NCBI RefSeq assembly: GCF_003268675.1
Contig: NZ_CP029378.1
Span: forward strand, 6,634,001 to 6,698,000
Source of the DNA: Streptomyces bacillaris
GTDB taxonomy: Bacteria; Actinomycetota; Actinomycetes; Streptomycetales; Streptomycetaceae
Reading direction: 5' to 3'
Length of the DNA stretch: 64,000 bases
In this document: positions 1 through 8,671 of the stretch, piece by piece
How positions within the stretch are numbered: position 1 is the first letter of the stretch
Layout: each line of letters begins with the position of its first letter
Translations under genes and position numbers: made by a program
The notes under the pieces: generated by a model
The model's input: only the letters and a program-made list of their open reading frames with translations
The model's database searches: none
Told to the model about the DNA's origin: nothing

Positions 1-23
1 CTGACCTTGTAGGGTCCGGAAGG

Positions 24-914
24 GTGACCAGCGAGATCACCCTCTTCGTCAATCCCACCGCGGGACGCGGCCGGGGCGCGCACGCCGCGCAGCCGGCCGC
101 TTCCGCGTTGCGGGACGCCGGATTCTCCGTCCGTACGGTCCTCGGGGAGGACGCCGGGGACGCGCTGCGCCGGGCCCGGGAGGCCGTGGCGGCGGGGACC
201 GGGGCGCTGATAGCCGTGGACGGGGACGGGCTGGCGTCCCTCGCCCTCCAGGCCGTCGCGGGGACCGGCACACCGCTCGGGGTCGTCGCCGTCGGCACCG
301 GCAACGACTTCGCCCGGGCGCTGGGCCTGCCGATCCGCGATCCGGCCGCGGCGGGAGCGCTGGCGGCCCGGGCGCTCAAGGCGGGCGGCCACCGGGACAT
401 CGACCTGGGGCGGGTCGGGGAGCGCTGGTTCGGCTCCGTGCTCGCCTCCGGCTTCGACTCCCGGGTCAACGACCGGGGCAACCGGATGCGCCGGGTCGGC
501 GGCCGGTTCACGTACGACCTGGCCATCCTGGCGGAACTCGCCGCCTTCGCCCCGATCCCGTACCGCATCCGGCTCGACGGGGGAGAGGTCCGCGAGATCG
601 AGGCCACGCTCATCGCGGTCGGCAACGGCACCACGTACGGCGGGGGCATGCGCATCTGCGCCGGGGCCGAGATGGACGACGGCCTCTTCGACGTGACCGT
701 GGTGGGGGAGTGCTCCCGCACCACCCTCCTCAAGGTGTTCCCGAGGGTCTACAAGGGCACGCATCTGAGCCACCCGGCCGTCACCACGCACCGGGTCTCC
801 TCGATCGAGCTGGCGGCGGCCGGTGTCACGGCTTACGCGGACGGTGAACCGCTGGGCGCGCTGCCGCTCACCGCGACCTGTGTACCGGGGGCCGTGCGGG
901 TGCTCACCGGGTGA
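24..914 (+). CDS. diacylglycerol kinase-family lipid kinase
   Basis: This 296-residue protein belongs to the DAGK/YegS/sphingosine-kinase catalytic family, which phosphorylates diacylglycerol-like lipids with ATP at the membrane surface. The N-terminal strand ITLFVNPTAGRGRG is the typical opening of the fold, and the substrate/nucleotide loop VGTGNDFARALGLP lies near residues 90-105. The usual GGDG signature is read here as VDGDG (about residues 65-69), so the first glycine is replaced by aspartate. The C-terminal half (GNGTTYGGGMRICAGAE, DGLFDV) is the normal beta domain. The frame stays open to the left edge of the window; the GTG at 24 was chosen because MTSEITLFVNP is the expected N-terminus, although GGAAGG is nearly adjacent to it. 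The helicase gene follows in the same direction. The family is secure; the exact lipid substrate is unknown. Confidence 0.88.
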   Translation: MTSEITLFVNPTAGRGRGAHAAQPAASALRDAGFSVRTVLGEDAGDALRRAREAVAAGTGALIAVDGDGLASLALQAVAGTGTPLGVVAVGTGNDFARALGLPIRDPAAAGALAARALKAGGHRDIDLGRVGERWFGSVLASGFDSRVNDRGNRMRRVGGRFTYDLAILAELAAFAPIPYRIRLDGGEVREIEATLIAVGNGTTYGGGMRICAGAEMDDGLFDVTVVGECSRTTLLKVFPRVYKGTHLSHPAVTTHRVSSIELAAAGVTAYADGEPLGALPLTATCVPGAVRVLTG

Positions 915-977
915 GAAGTCCGGCGGATTCAAAGATCGGGCTGAGTGTCGGAGGCGGCGGGTAGGCTCGTAGCCAAG

Positions 978-3815
978 ATGACAGAGGACCTCTCACCAGC
1001 TGAGCGATACCAGGCATCCCGCGTCCGTGCGGCCGAGATGGCGACGGCCCTCGGGCCCTTCCGGGAGATGTACGAATTCGGACTGGACCCGTTCCAGATC
1101 GAGGCCTGCCAGGCCCTGGAGGCGGGCAAGGGGGTGCTGGTCGCGGCCCCCACCGGGTCGGGCAAGACGATCGTCGGCGAGTTCGCCGTGCACCTGGCCC
1201 TGGAGCAGGGCCGCAAGTGCTTCTACACCACACCGATCAAGGCACTCTCCAACCAGAAGTTCGCGGATCTGGTGAAGAGGTACGGCGCCGACAAGGTCGG
1301 CCTGCTGACCGGTGACAACAGCGTCAACTCCGAGGCGCCGGTGGTCGTGATGACCACCGAGGTCCTGCGGAACATGCTGTACGCGGGCTCGCAGTCGCTC
1401 TCCGGCCTCGGTTACGTCGTCATGGACGAGGTCCACTACCTCTCCGACCGCTTCCGGGGCGCGGTGTGGGAGGAAGTGATCATCCACCTCCCCGAGTCGG
1501 TGACGCTGGTCTCCCTGTCGGCCACGGTCTCCAACGCCGAGGAGTTCGGTGACTGGCTGGACACCGTGCGCGGCGACACCGAGGTGATCGTCTCCGAGCA
1601 CCGGCCGGTGCCGCTCTGGCAGCACGTGATGGCCGGACGTAAGATGTACGACCTCTTCGAGGAGACCACCGACCACGGCGGGCGCGGCGTCGGCCGCCGT
1701 GAGGTCAACCCCGACCTGGTGCGGCTCGCCCGCATGGAGAACCAGCAGGGGTACAACCCGCGCGACCGCCGCCGGGGCAAGATGGTCCGCGAGGCCGACC
1801 GCGAGCGCGAGCGGCGCCAGCGCAGCCGGATCTGGACGCCCGGGCGGCCCGAGGTCATCGAGCGGCTGGACAACGAGGGGCTGCTCCCCGCGATCACGTT
1901 CATCTTCAGCCGGGCCGGCTGCGAGGCCGCCGTACAGCAGTGCATGTACGCCGGGCTCCGGCTCAACGACGAGGACAAGCGCCGGCTGGTGCGCGAGATC
2001 GTCGAGGAGCGGACCGCCTCCATCCCCGGCGAGGACCTGCACGTCCTGGGGTACTACGAGTGGCTCGAAGGGCTGGAGCGGGGCATCGCCGCGCACCACG
2101 CGGGCATGCTGCCGACGTTCAAGGAGGTCGTCGAGGAGCTGTTCGTACGGGGCCTGGTCAAGGCGGTCTTCGCCACCGAGACCCTGGCGCTCGGCATCAA
2201 CATGCCCGCGCGCTCGGTGGTCCTGGAGAAGCTCGTCAAGTGGAACGGTGAGCAGCACGCCGACATCACCCCAGGCGAGTACACCCAGCTCACCGGCCGG
2301 GCCGGACGCCGTGGCATCGACGTCGAGGGCCACGCGGTGGTCCTCTGGCAGCGCGGCATGGACCCGACGGCGCTCGCCGGACTCGCGGGGACGCGGACGT
2401 ATCCGCTCCGCTCCAGCTTCCGCCCCTCGTACAACATGGCCGTCAACCTGGTGCAGCAGTTCGGCCGGCACCGGTCGCGGGAACTGCTGGAGACGTCGTT
2501 CGCCCAGTTCCAGGCCGACAAGTCGGTGGTCGGGATCTCGCGGCAGGTGCAGCGCAACGAGGAGGGCCTGGAGGGCTACAAGGAGGGCATGAGCTGCCAC
2601 CTCGGTGACTTCGAGGAGTACGCGCGGCTGCGCCGCGACCTCAAGGACCGGGAGACGGAGCTGGCCAAGCAGGGCGCGGCGCAGCGGCGGGCGTCCGCGG
2701 CCGCCTCGCTGGAGAAGCTGAAGCCGGGCGATGTCATCCATGTCCCGACGGGGAAGTTCGCGGGGCTGGCGCTGGTGCTGGACCCGGGGCTGCCCGCCGG
2801 GCGGGCCAACGGGCACCGCGGGTTCGACCACCACGACGGGCCGCGGCCGCTGGTGCTGACCGCCGAGCGGCAGGTCAAGCGGCTGGCCTCGATGGACTTC
2901 CCGGTGCCGGTGGAGGCGCTGGACCGGATGCGGGTGCCGAAGTCGTTCAACCCGCGCTCGCCGCAGTCCCGGCGGGACCTGGCCTCCGCGCTGCGGACGA
3001 AGGCCGGGCACATCGTGCCCGACCGGCACCGCAAGGGGCGGGCGCCCGCCGCCGACGACCGCGAGATCGCCCGGCTCCGGGCCGAGCTGCGTGCGCATCC
3101 CTGCCACGGGTGCGACGAGCGGGAGGACCACGCGCGGTGGGCCGAGCGCTACCACCGGCTGCAGCGGGACACCCGGCAGCTGGAGAAGCGGGTCGAGGGG
3201 CGGACGAACACGATCGCCCGCACCTTCGACCGGATCGTCGCGCTCCTCACCGAGCTGGACTACCTCCGGGGCAACGAGGTCACGGAGAACGGGCGGCGGC
3301 TGGCCCGGCTCTACGGGGAGCTGGACCTGCTCGCCAGCGAGTGCCTGCGGGACGGGGTCTGGGAAGGGCTCAACCCTGCTGAGCTGGCGGCTTGCGTCTC
3401 GGCGTTGGTGTACGAGGCGCGGCAGGCCGATGACGCGGTGGCGCCGAAGCTGCCGTCCGGGCCGGCGAAGGTCGCGCTGGGCGAGATGGTGCGGATCTGG
3501 GGGCGGCTGGATGCCCTGGAGGACGACTTCAAGATCAACCAGACGGAGGGGGTCGGGCAGCGCGAGCCCGATCTCGGCTTCGCCTGGGCGGTCTACATGT
3601 GGGCCTCCGGGCGCACGCTGGACGAGGTGCTGCGCGAGGCGGAGATGCCGGCGGGGGACTTCGTACGGTGGTGCAAGCAGGTGATCGACGTGCTGGGGCA
3701 GGTGGCTGCGGCGGCTCCTCGGGAGGGGAGTGGGGGGAGTTCTGTGGCTCGTAATGCTCGGAAGGCGGTTGATGCGGTGTTGCGGGGGGTTGTGGCTTAC
3801 AGCTCTGTGGGCTGA
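978..3815 (+). CDS. Ski2-like DEAD/DEAH-box RNA helicase
   Basis: This 945-residue superfamily 2 helicase is of the Ski2/Mtr4/HelY type and is predicted to unwind structured RNA in the cytoplasm. Visible motifs are Walker A APTGSGKT, the PIKALSNQK motif Ia, DEVH in VMDEVHYLSD, motif III SATVSN, and motif VI QLTGRAGRRG. The C-terminal 250 residues form the DSHCT-type helical region. A charged insert with CHGCDERED near residue 710 contains two cysteines. An upstream in-frame GTG at 945 exists, but a TAGGCT -10-like hexamer lies at 962-967, so a transcript would begin just before the ATG at 978. MTEDLSPAERY is also the N-terminus I expect for Streptomyces homologues. Length and motif order look complete. 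Confidence 0.93.
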   Translation: MTEDLSPAERYQASRVRAAEMATALGPFREMYEFGLDPFQIEACQALEAGKGVLVAAPTGSGKTIVGEFAVHLALEQGRKCFYTTPIKALSNQKFADLVKRYGADKVGLLTGDNSVNSEAPVVVMTTEVLRNMLYAGSQSLSGLGYVVMDEVHYLSDRFRGAVWEEVIIHLPESVTLVSLSATVSNAEEFGDWLDTVRGDTEVIVSEHRPVPLWQHVMAGRKMYDLFEETTDHGGRGVGRREVNPDLVRLARMENQQGYNPRDRRRGKMVREADRERERRQRSRIWTPGRPEVIERLDNEGLLPAITFIFSRAGCEAAVQQCMYAGLRLNDEDKRRLVREIVEERTASIPGEDLHVLGYYEWLEGLERGIAAHHAGMLPTFKEVVEELFVRGLVKAVFATETLALGINMPARSVVLEKLVKWNGEQHADITPGEYTQLTGRAGRRGIDVEGHAVVLWQRGMDPTALAGLAGTRTYPLRSSFRPSYNMAVNLVQQFGRHRSRELLETSFAQFQADKSVVGISRQVQRNEEGLEGYKEGMSCHLGDFEEYARLRRDLKDRETELAKQGAAQRRASAAASLEKLKPGDVIHVPTGKFAGLALVLDPGLPAGRANGHRGFDHHDGPRPLVLTAERQVKRLASMDFPVPVEALDRMRVPKSFNPRSPQSRRDLASALRTKAGHIVPDRHRKGRAPAADDREIARLRAELRAHPCHGCDEREDHARWAERYHRLQRDTRQLEKRVEGRTNTIARTFDRIVALLTELDYLRGNEVTENGRRLARLYGELDLLASECLRDGVWEGLNPAELAACVSALVYEARQADDAVAPKLPSGPAKVALGEMVRIWGRLDALEDDFKINQTEGVGQREPDLGFAWAVYMWASGRTLDEVLREAEMPAGDFVRWCKQVIDVLGQVAAAAPREGSGGSSVARNARKAVDAVLRGVVAYSSVG

Positions 3816-3926
3816 CGCCCGGGGTGGGGCGTGGGCCTGGGTGTGCGGTGCGGGTGGGCGTGCCCGGCTCAGGGGCTTGGGCGGGGGCGCCTGCGGCGGG
3901 CTTGTTCCCCTACCCGCCCCTTCCCG

Positions 3927-4026
3927 AAACCGGGGCTCTGCCCCGGACCCCGCTCCTCAAGCGCCGGAGGGGCTGATAGGGGCGGGGCGGTCGGCCCGGA
4001 CCACGCTCCTCAAGCGCCGGAGGGGC
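3927..4026. repeat. GC-rich palindromic intergenic repeat, two copies
   Basis: A 23-bp sequence beginning CGCTCCTCAAGCGCC is present exactly twice, at 3951-3973 and 4004-4026. The first copy is preceded by a perfect CCGGGGC-TCT-GCCCCGG hairpin at 3930-3946. Each copy can fold because GCTCC pairs with GGAGG-like bases. From memory, similar elements occur between many Streptomyces genes. It sits between the helicase and the SPW gene, which converge here, so it may also act as a terminator. Confidence 0.7.
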
Positions 4027-4045
4027 GGGATCCGAGTAGGTGGAA

Positions 4046-4495
4046 TCAGGTGCTGCGGCTTCTCATGGCTGCTCCGGCGCAGACCATGCCCAGCAGCACC
4101 GTCAGTCCGCCGACGATGATGTTGTTGACCACCACTCCGGCGTCCGGGCTGCTTCCGACCACCCAGGTCGACACGATGATCCATGCACCGATCGCGCACA
4201 TCGCCCAGCTGAGGCCGTACATGCGCTCGGGCATCATCGTGAAGCCCAGGGCCAGTACCGCGATGGCGATACCCATCACGAGGTTGTGCGTCACCAGCGC
4301 GGGCTGGCTGGCCGTGAAGTGGAGTACCCACGGGGAGACGGCGCAGTAGAGGCCGACGAGGAACACCGGCGCGTCCACCAGGGCCACATCGCGGCCGCCC
4401 ATCACCTTGTCGTACCGCGCGCGCATTTCGGAGGCGTCGGGGTGACCTGAGAGGTCGCCTCTGACGGTGCTCCTGGCGTCCGAGACGTTGCTCAT
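4046..4495 (-). CDS. SPW repeat membrane protein
   Basis: This 149-residue integral membrane protein has a soluble acidic N-terminus of about 45 residues and then four hydrophobic segments. It carries the diagnostic SPW motif in YCAVSPWVLHF near residue 62 and a degenerate second copy, IVSTWVVGS, near residue 112, which is the two-repeat layout of the SPW family. The ATG at 4495 is preceded on its own strand by AAAGGAGA with an 8-nt spacer. An upstream extension to 4558 would add an unconvincing 21-residue leader. The molecular function of SPW proteins is not known. Confidence 0.85.
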   Translation of the reverse strand: MSNVSDARSTVRGDLSGHPDASEMRARYDKVMGGRDVALVDAPVFLVGLYCAVSPWVLHFTASQPALVTHNLVMGIAIAVLALGFTMMPERMYGLSWAMCAIGAWIIVSTWVVGSSPDAGVVVNNIIVGGLTVLLGMVCAGAAMRSRST

Positions 4496-4562
4496 GAGAT
4501 TCGTCTCCTTTGGTCCTGCGGGCCCCGACGCCGAATGGAGTGTGCGCCAGGCACCCATATGT

Positions 4563-5546
4563 CTATTCTGCTCTTATTTCAGCCTTATGTGTAGTTCTGG
4601 GCGCCTCGCTGTCCAGGCGTGCGGCGAGGCCGAGAAGCTCAGGGGTGCGCAGTACCCGGCCCCCGTATCCCGGCAGCGGTACGTGCAGGAGCGTGGTCCA
4701 ACGGTCCGGGACGGCGTCGATGCCGTACACCGCGCCGGCCAGGCCGCCCGTCACGGCGGCCACCGTGTCGGTGTCCCCGCCCACGTCGACGGCGGCGGCG
4801 AGCGCCGACTCGAACGTGTCCGTCGTGCGGAGCGCCCACAGGGCGGTGGCCAGCCAGGGCCAGACCGCCCCGTTGAACTCGGTCGCCAGGGCGGGGTGCC
4901 AGTCGGGGGCCAGGGCTGTCGCCCATCGTGGGCGGTGATCCGGGTGGACCTCCCCGAGTGTCCTGGGGACGGCGGTCAGCGGGTCCTCTCCCGCCAGGGC
5001 CACCCGGAGCAGTTCGTGGAAGACCGCCGTGCCCTCCCAGGCCGCCCGGTCGCCATGGGTGAGGGCCGCGATCCGGCGGGCCGCCTCCATCGTCGCTGTA
5101 CGTCCGGCGTGGGCGAAGTAGACCGCCGACGTGGTCGCCCGCATCAGCGAACCGTTGCCCGCAGCCCGTCCGTTGACCTGGAAGTGCAGGGCCGCGGCCC
5201 GCTCCCACGGCTCCCCGTTGGTCAGGACGTCCTCGGTCTGGAGGCCGATGTCCTTCGGCTCGCTCGCCGCCCACCGCCGGAACCGGTCGAACAGGTCCGG
5301 CAGGTCCAACCCGCCGCACTCCAGCAGCGATTCGCCGACCAGCACCGCCATCTGCGTGTCGTCCGTCGCCTCGCCCGGGTCCCAGCCGCCGCCCCCGCAC
5401 AACAGGCCGACGCCGTCGGGGAAGCGCGTCGAGAACACCCCGGCCGGGCCGAACTCGAAGGGGGCACCGAGCGCGTCGCCCGCGGCCGAGCCGACGACCG
5501 CGCCGGCCACGCGGTCGGCCCGGGGGAGCGTGTGCGGTGTGATCAT
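4563..5546 (-). CDS. ADP-ribosylglycohydrolase family protein
   Basis: This 327-residue protein matches the DraG/ARH family, which removes ADP-ribose from proteins or small molecules using two magnesium ions. The opening RVAGAVVGSAAGDALGAPFE is characteristic. Metal ligands are visible in TDDTQMAVLVGE (about residues 62-73) and in VGGDTDTVAAVTGGLAGA (about residues 253-270). Length fits the family. It lies just downstream of the fasciclin gene on the same strand, but a strong hairpin at 5590-5626 separates them, so it is probably its own unit. The true substrate cannot be told from sequence. Confidence 0.9.
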   Translation of the reverse strand: MITPHTLPRADRVAGAVVGSAAGDALGAPFEFGPAGVFSTRFPDGVGLLCGGGGWDPGEATDDTQMAVLVGESLLECGGLDLPDLFDRFRRWAASEPKDIGLQTEDVLTNGEPWERAAALHFQVNGRAAGNGSLMRATTSAVYFAHAGRTATMEAARRIAALTHGDRAAWEGTAVFHELLRVALAGEDPLTAVPRTLGEVHPDHRPRWATALAPDWHPALATEFNGAVWPWLATALWALRTTDTFESALAAAVDVGGDTDTVAAVTGGLAGAVYGIDAVPDRWTTLLHVPLPGYGGRVLRTPELLGLAARLDSEAPRTTHKAEIRAE

Positions 5547-5589
5547 CCGGCAAGGGTAGGGCGGCAGCGGAGGCCCTGGGGCATGGGGA

Positions 5590-5626
5590 AGGGCGGTGTA
5601 CCGCCAGGGGTGCGGTACACCGCCCT
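5590..5626. terminator. strong hairpin terminator after fasciclin gene
   Basis: A perfect 15-bp stem pairs AGGGCGGTGTACCGC (5590-5604) with its complement at 5612-5626 around a 7-nt loop. It lies immediately downstream of the fasciclin stop codon and upstream of the ADP-ribosylglycohydrolase gene. There is no long T-run, as is usual in Streptomyces. Confidence 0.8.
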
Positions 5627-5637
5627 CCGCTTCCGGG

Positions 5638-6285
5638 TTACTTCGGCGGCATCAGGACCGAGTCCACGATGTAGACCGTGGCGTTGGCCGTCGGGACGTT
5701 GCCGCAGACGACCTTCGAGGAGTCGTTCACGGTGTACTCCATGCCCGAACCGGCCGTCGTCAGCTTGCTCTTCTCCAGCGTGTCGAAGGAGCCCTTCTCC
5801 AGCTGCTGCGGCGTCAGCTTCTGGCCCACCACGTGGTAGGTCAGGACCTTGGTCAGCTCGGCCTTGTCCGCCAGCAGGGCGTCCAGGTCGGCCTTCGGGA
5901 TCTTCGCGAAGGCGTCGTTGGTCGGCGCGAACACCGTGATGTTCTGGGCGTTGTTGAGCGTGTCGACCAGGCCGGCCTGCTTCACGGCGGTCACCAGCGT
6001 CGACAGCTCGGGGTTGTTGGACGCGGCCGTGGCGACCGGGTCCTTCGCCATGCCGTCGAACGAGCCCGCGCCGTCCTTGGGCACCGAGGCACAGGCCGGG
6101 CCGAAGGGCTCGTCCATGGTCATCGAGTCGTCGGGCGCGGCGCTCGTCGACGCGGCCGCGCTGGGCGTCGAGCCCGCCGCCGCGTCCTTGGAGGAGTCGT
6201 CCGAGGAGCAGGCGGTCAGCGCCAGCGGCAGCACGGCGGCGGTGGCCACGGCAACGGCGGTGCGGCGGAAGCGGAGGGTGTTCAT
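5638..6285 (-). CDS. fasciclin (FAS1) domain lipoprotein, MPT70/83-like
   Basis: This 215-residue exported lipoprotein starts with a basic n-region, a hydrophobic stretch and a lipobox ending in LTAC (cysteine near residue 26). A low-complexity Ser/Ala/Asp linker follows. The single FAS1 domain covers about residues 85-215, with the H1-like box ITVFAPTNDAFAKIP and the YHVVGQKLTP segment. The ATG at 6285 has AGGAGAG seven bases upstream; the longer frame to 6372 has no support. FAS1 proteins are generally adhesive extracellular domains, and mycobacterial MPT70/MPT83 of this family are SigK-controlled. Here a CCAATC-N16-CCGAAT promoter reads toward this gene from 6507-6480, back to back with the lipid operon promoter, which supports membership in the local sigma regulon. 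Confidence 0.9.
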   Translation of the reverse strand: MNTLRFRRTAVAVATAAVLPLALTACSSDDSSKDAAAGSTPSAAASTSAAPDDSMTMDEPFGPACASVPKDGAGSFDGMAKDPVATAASNNPELSTLVTAVKQAGLVDTLNNAQNITVFAPTNDAFAKIPKADLDALLADKAELTKVLTYHVVGQKLTPQQLEKGSFDTLEKSKLTTAGSGMEYTVNDSSKVVCGNVPTANATVYIVDSVLMPPK

Positions 6286-6479
6286 GGTGTCTCTCCTGGA
6301 TCGAAGGTGATGAGGGACAAAGAAACGGTGTTCAGGGGTGGTGCGGGGGAACCGGCGGTGGCCCCTGGCCACCGGGGCCGTCTCCCAGCCGCGGGAGACG
6401 GGCCCGGTGCCGGAGCCAGCCGTCCGACCAGGAGCCGCCTCGCTCCTGCGGCCGGCCCTGATCTGCTGTCACACGAGGA

Positions 6480-6507
6480 ATTCGGCGCGGCCTGCCCGAC
6501 GGATTGG
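6480..6507 (-). promoter_or_regulatory. SigK-type ECF promoter for fasciclin gene
   Basis: Read on the minus strand, CCAATC (6507-6502) and CCGAAT (6485-6480) are separated by exactly 16 bases. Both elements match the promoter in front of the sigma gene. Transcription would begin near 6473, leaving a leader of about 190 nt before the ATG at 6285. The assignment rests on identity with the two other copies and similarity to the mycobacterial SigK consensus. Confidence 0.8.
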
Positions 6508-6551
6508 TCCGGACGGCGCGTTCACTCGATCGAGTTACTTCCGATCATCGA

Positions 6552-6579
6552 CCAATCCTTCCGGCCACCTGCGACGAAT
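6552..6579 (+). promoter_or_regulatory. SigK-type ECF promoter for lipid operon
   Basis: CCAATC (6552-6557) and ACGAAT (6574-6579) are 16 bases apart, the same spacing as in the other two copies, with one mismatch in the -10. It reads toward the FAD oxidoreductase gene, with a predicted leader of about 55 nt. Together with the element at 6480-6507 it forms a divergent promoter pair in the gene-free stretch 6286-6641. I see nothing else notable in that stretch. Confidence 0.8.
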
Positions 6580-6641
6580 GAGGGTCAGAGGAGCGGTGCG
6601 GCACTGCTCCGGACAGCTCAGCAGCGGCGGAGGGAACCGGG

Positions 6642-7916
6642 ATGGCACGGGAGCGGCGGCGGACGGCCGTGGTGGGGAGCGGGGTCGCGGGACTGACCGC
6701 CGCCCACGTTCTGCACAAGGCGCACGACGTCACGCTGTACGAGGCGGACGACCGCGTCGGCGGCCACGCCCACACGCACGAACTGGCCGCCTCCGACGGG
6801 CGGGTGCACCGCGTCGACTCGGGCTTCATCGTGCACAACCGGCGGACCTACCCCCACCTCCTGCGGCTCTTCGGCGAACTGGGCGTCGCCACCCAGGAGT
6901 CGGAGATGTCGATGTCCGTACGGTGCGAAGGGTGCGGTCTGGAGTACGCCGGTGCCCGGGGGATCGCCGGGCTTCTCGCCCAGCCCCGGTCAGCGCTCCG
7001 GGGGCCGTATCTGCGGATGCTCGCCGAGGTGCCCCGCTTCCACCGGGCCGCACGGGCGCTCCTGGAGCTGCCGGAGGGGCCCGCCACCGAGATGACGCTC
7101 GGGGAGTTCACCCGGCGCGGCCGCTTCTCCCCTTATTTCCACGCCCACTTCCTCACCCCCATGGTCTCCGCCGTCTGGTCCTGCGACCCGGTCACCGCCC
7201 TGCGCTACCCCGCCCGCTATCTCTTCCGCTTCCTGGCCCACCACGGCATGCTCACCGTCGGCGGCTCCCCGGTCTGGCGGACCGTCACCGGCGGCTCACG
7301 CGCCTACGTCGAACGCGTCGTCAAACAGCTCACCGCCGTCCACACCGCCACCCCCGTCCGGGCCGTCACCCGCCACACGGACGGCGTCGAACTCACCACC
7401 GAGGACGGCACCACCACCCCGTACGACTCCGTCGTCATCGCCACCCACCCCGACCAGGCGCTCCGGCTGCTGGCCGACCCGACCGACGCCGAACGCGCCA
7501 CGCTCGGCGCCTTCACCTACTCCCGCAACCCCACCCTCCTGCACACCGACACCACGCTGCTGCCCCGCAGCCGGGGGGCCAGGGCCTCCTGGAACTACCT
7601 GATGCCCTCCTGCGCCGCCGACGCCGACCACGTCACCGTCAGCTATGACATGAACCGGCTCCAACGGCTCGATGCGCCCGAGCGGTTCGTCGTCACGCTC
7701 AACGGTTCCGACCGGGTCGACCCCGCCTCCGTACGCGCCCGCATGGTCTACGAACACCCCGTCTACACCCCGGAATCCGTCTCCGCCCAGGCCCGGCTGC
7801 CCGCCCTCTCCGGGCCCGTCACCGCCTACGCGGGCGCCTACCACGGGTGGGGTTTCCACGAGGACGGCTGCCGGTCGGGGGCCGAGGCCGCCGCGGCCCT
7901 GGGGGTGACGTGGTGA
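6642..7916 (+). CDS. FAD-dependent oxidoreductase (Rv0449c/COG2907-like)
   Basis: This 424-residue flavoprotein begins with a Rossmann motif (VVGSGVAGLTAAHVL, then the strand end VTLYEADDRVGGHAHT) typical of the flavin amine oxidase/phytoene-desaturase superfamily. The HAHTHEL and HRVDSGFIVHN segments identify the subgroup that travels with cyclopropane-synthase genes. It is expected to oxidise or desaturate a lipid chain at the membrane, but the reaction is not established here. The ATG at 6642 follows GGAGGG with good spacing. It is the first gene of a five-gene operon in which every next start overlaps the previous stop, driven by the SigK-type promoter at 6552-6579. Its mycobacterial counterpart is the gene at the far end of the sigK locus. 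Confidence 0.85.
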   Translation: MARERRRTAVVGSGVAGLTAAHVLHKAHDVTLYEADDRVGGHAHTHELAASDGRVHRVDSGFIVHNRRTYPHLLRLFGELGVATQESEMSMSVRCEGCGLEYAGARGIAGLLAQPRSALRGPYLRMLAEVPRFHRAARALLELPEGPATEMTLGEFTRRGRFSPYFHAHFLTPMVSAVWSCDPVTALRYPARYLFRFLAHHGMLTVGGSPVWRTVTGGSRAYVERVVKQLTAVHTATPVRAVTRHTDGVELTTEDGTTTPYDSVVIATHPDQALRLLADPTDAERATLGAFTYSRNPTLLHTDTTLLPRSRGARASWNYLMPSCAADADHVTVSYDMNRLQRLDAPERFVVTLNGSDRVDPASVRARMVYEHPVYTPESVSAQARLPALSGPVTAYAGAYHGWGFHEDGCRSGAEAAAALGVTW

Positions 7917-8671
7917 GCATCCGTGGAAGCGGTGCGGTGAGCGGCGGTGCAAGTGCCCTGTATCCGTGCACGATCACGCACGTACGGACGCGGCCCGGCC
8001 GGTACGCGCTGCGGCACCGGACCTATCTGTGGCTCATCGACCCCGACGCCCCGCCCCGGCTGCCGCGCGGGCTGCGGGCGCTGGCCCGGTTCGAGGCGCG
8101 GGACCACTTCGGCGGCACCGCACCCACCGTCCGGGCCGGGCTGAGCCGGTTCCTGGCCGCCCGGGGCGTGGACCTCGCCGACGGCACGGTCACCATGCTC
8201 ACGCAGGCCCGGGTCCTCGGCCATGTCTTCAACCCGCTCACCGTCTACTGGTGCCACCGCGCCGACGGCTCCCCGCTCTGTGTGGTGGCCGAGGTCCACA
8301 ACACGTACGGCGAACGGCACAGCTATCTGCTCCACCCGGACCGGGACGGCCGTGCCGTCACCGGCAAGGAGTTCTACGTCTCGCCGTTCTTCCCCGTCGA
8401 CGGCGGCTACCGCATGCGGCTGCCCGAGCCCGGCGAGCGGCTCGATCTGACCGTGCACCTGGAGCGCGCGGGCGGCCGTCCGTTCACCGCGACCGTACGG
8501 GGCACCCGCCGCCCGGCCACCCCACGGGCGCTGGTCCGGCTCGCCCTGCGCCACCCGCTCTCCACCGTCGCCGTCTCCCTCGCCATCCGGCTGCACGGCA
8601 TCCGGCTCTATCTGCGCGGCCTCCCCGTGCAGCCCCGCCCCCACCACCGCCCACAGGAAGGCATGCAGTGA
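7913..8671 (+). CDS. DUF1365 family protein
   Basis: This 252-residue protein belongs to DUF1365, a family found almost only beside FAD oxidoreductase and cyclopropane-synthase-like genes. Recognisable segments are LYPCTITHVRTRP near the N-terminus, QARVLGHVFNPLTVYWCH near residue 100, and GKEFYVSPFFPVDGGY. Its biochemical role is unknown, though the context implies lipid modification. The GTG at 7913 overlaps the upstream stop as GTGA. A second in-frame GTG three bases earlier is possible. Translational coupling through the whole operon is likely. Confidence 0.85.
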   Translation: MSIRGSGAVSGGASALYPCTITHVRTRPGRYALRHRTYLWLIDPDAPPRLPRGLRALARFEARDHFGGTAPTVRAGLSRFLAARGVDLADGTVTMLTQARVLGHVFNPLTVYWCHRADGSPLCVVAEVHNTYGERHSYLLHPDRDGRAVTGKEFYVSPFFPVDGGYRMRLPEPGERLDLTVHLERAGGRPFTATVRGTRRPATPRALVRLALRHPLSTVAVSLAIRLHGIRLYLRGLPVQPRPHHRPQEGMQ

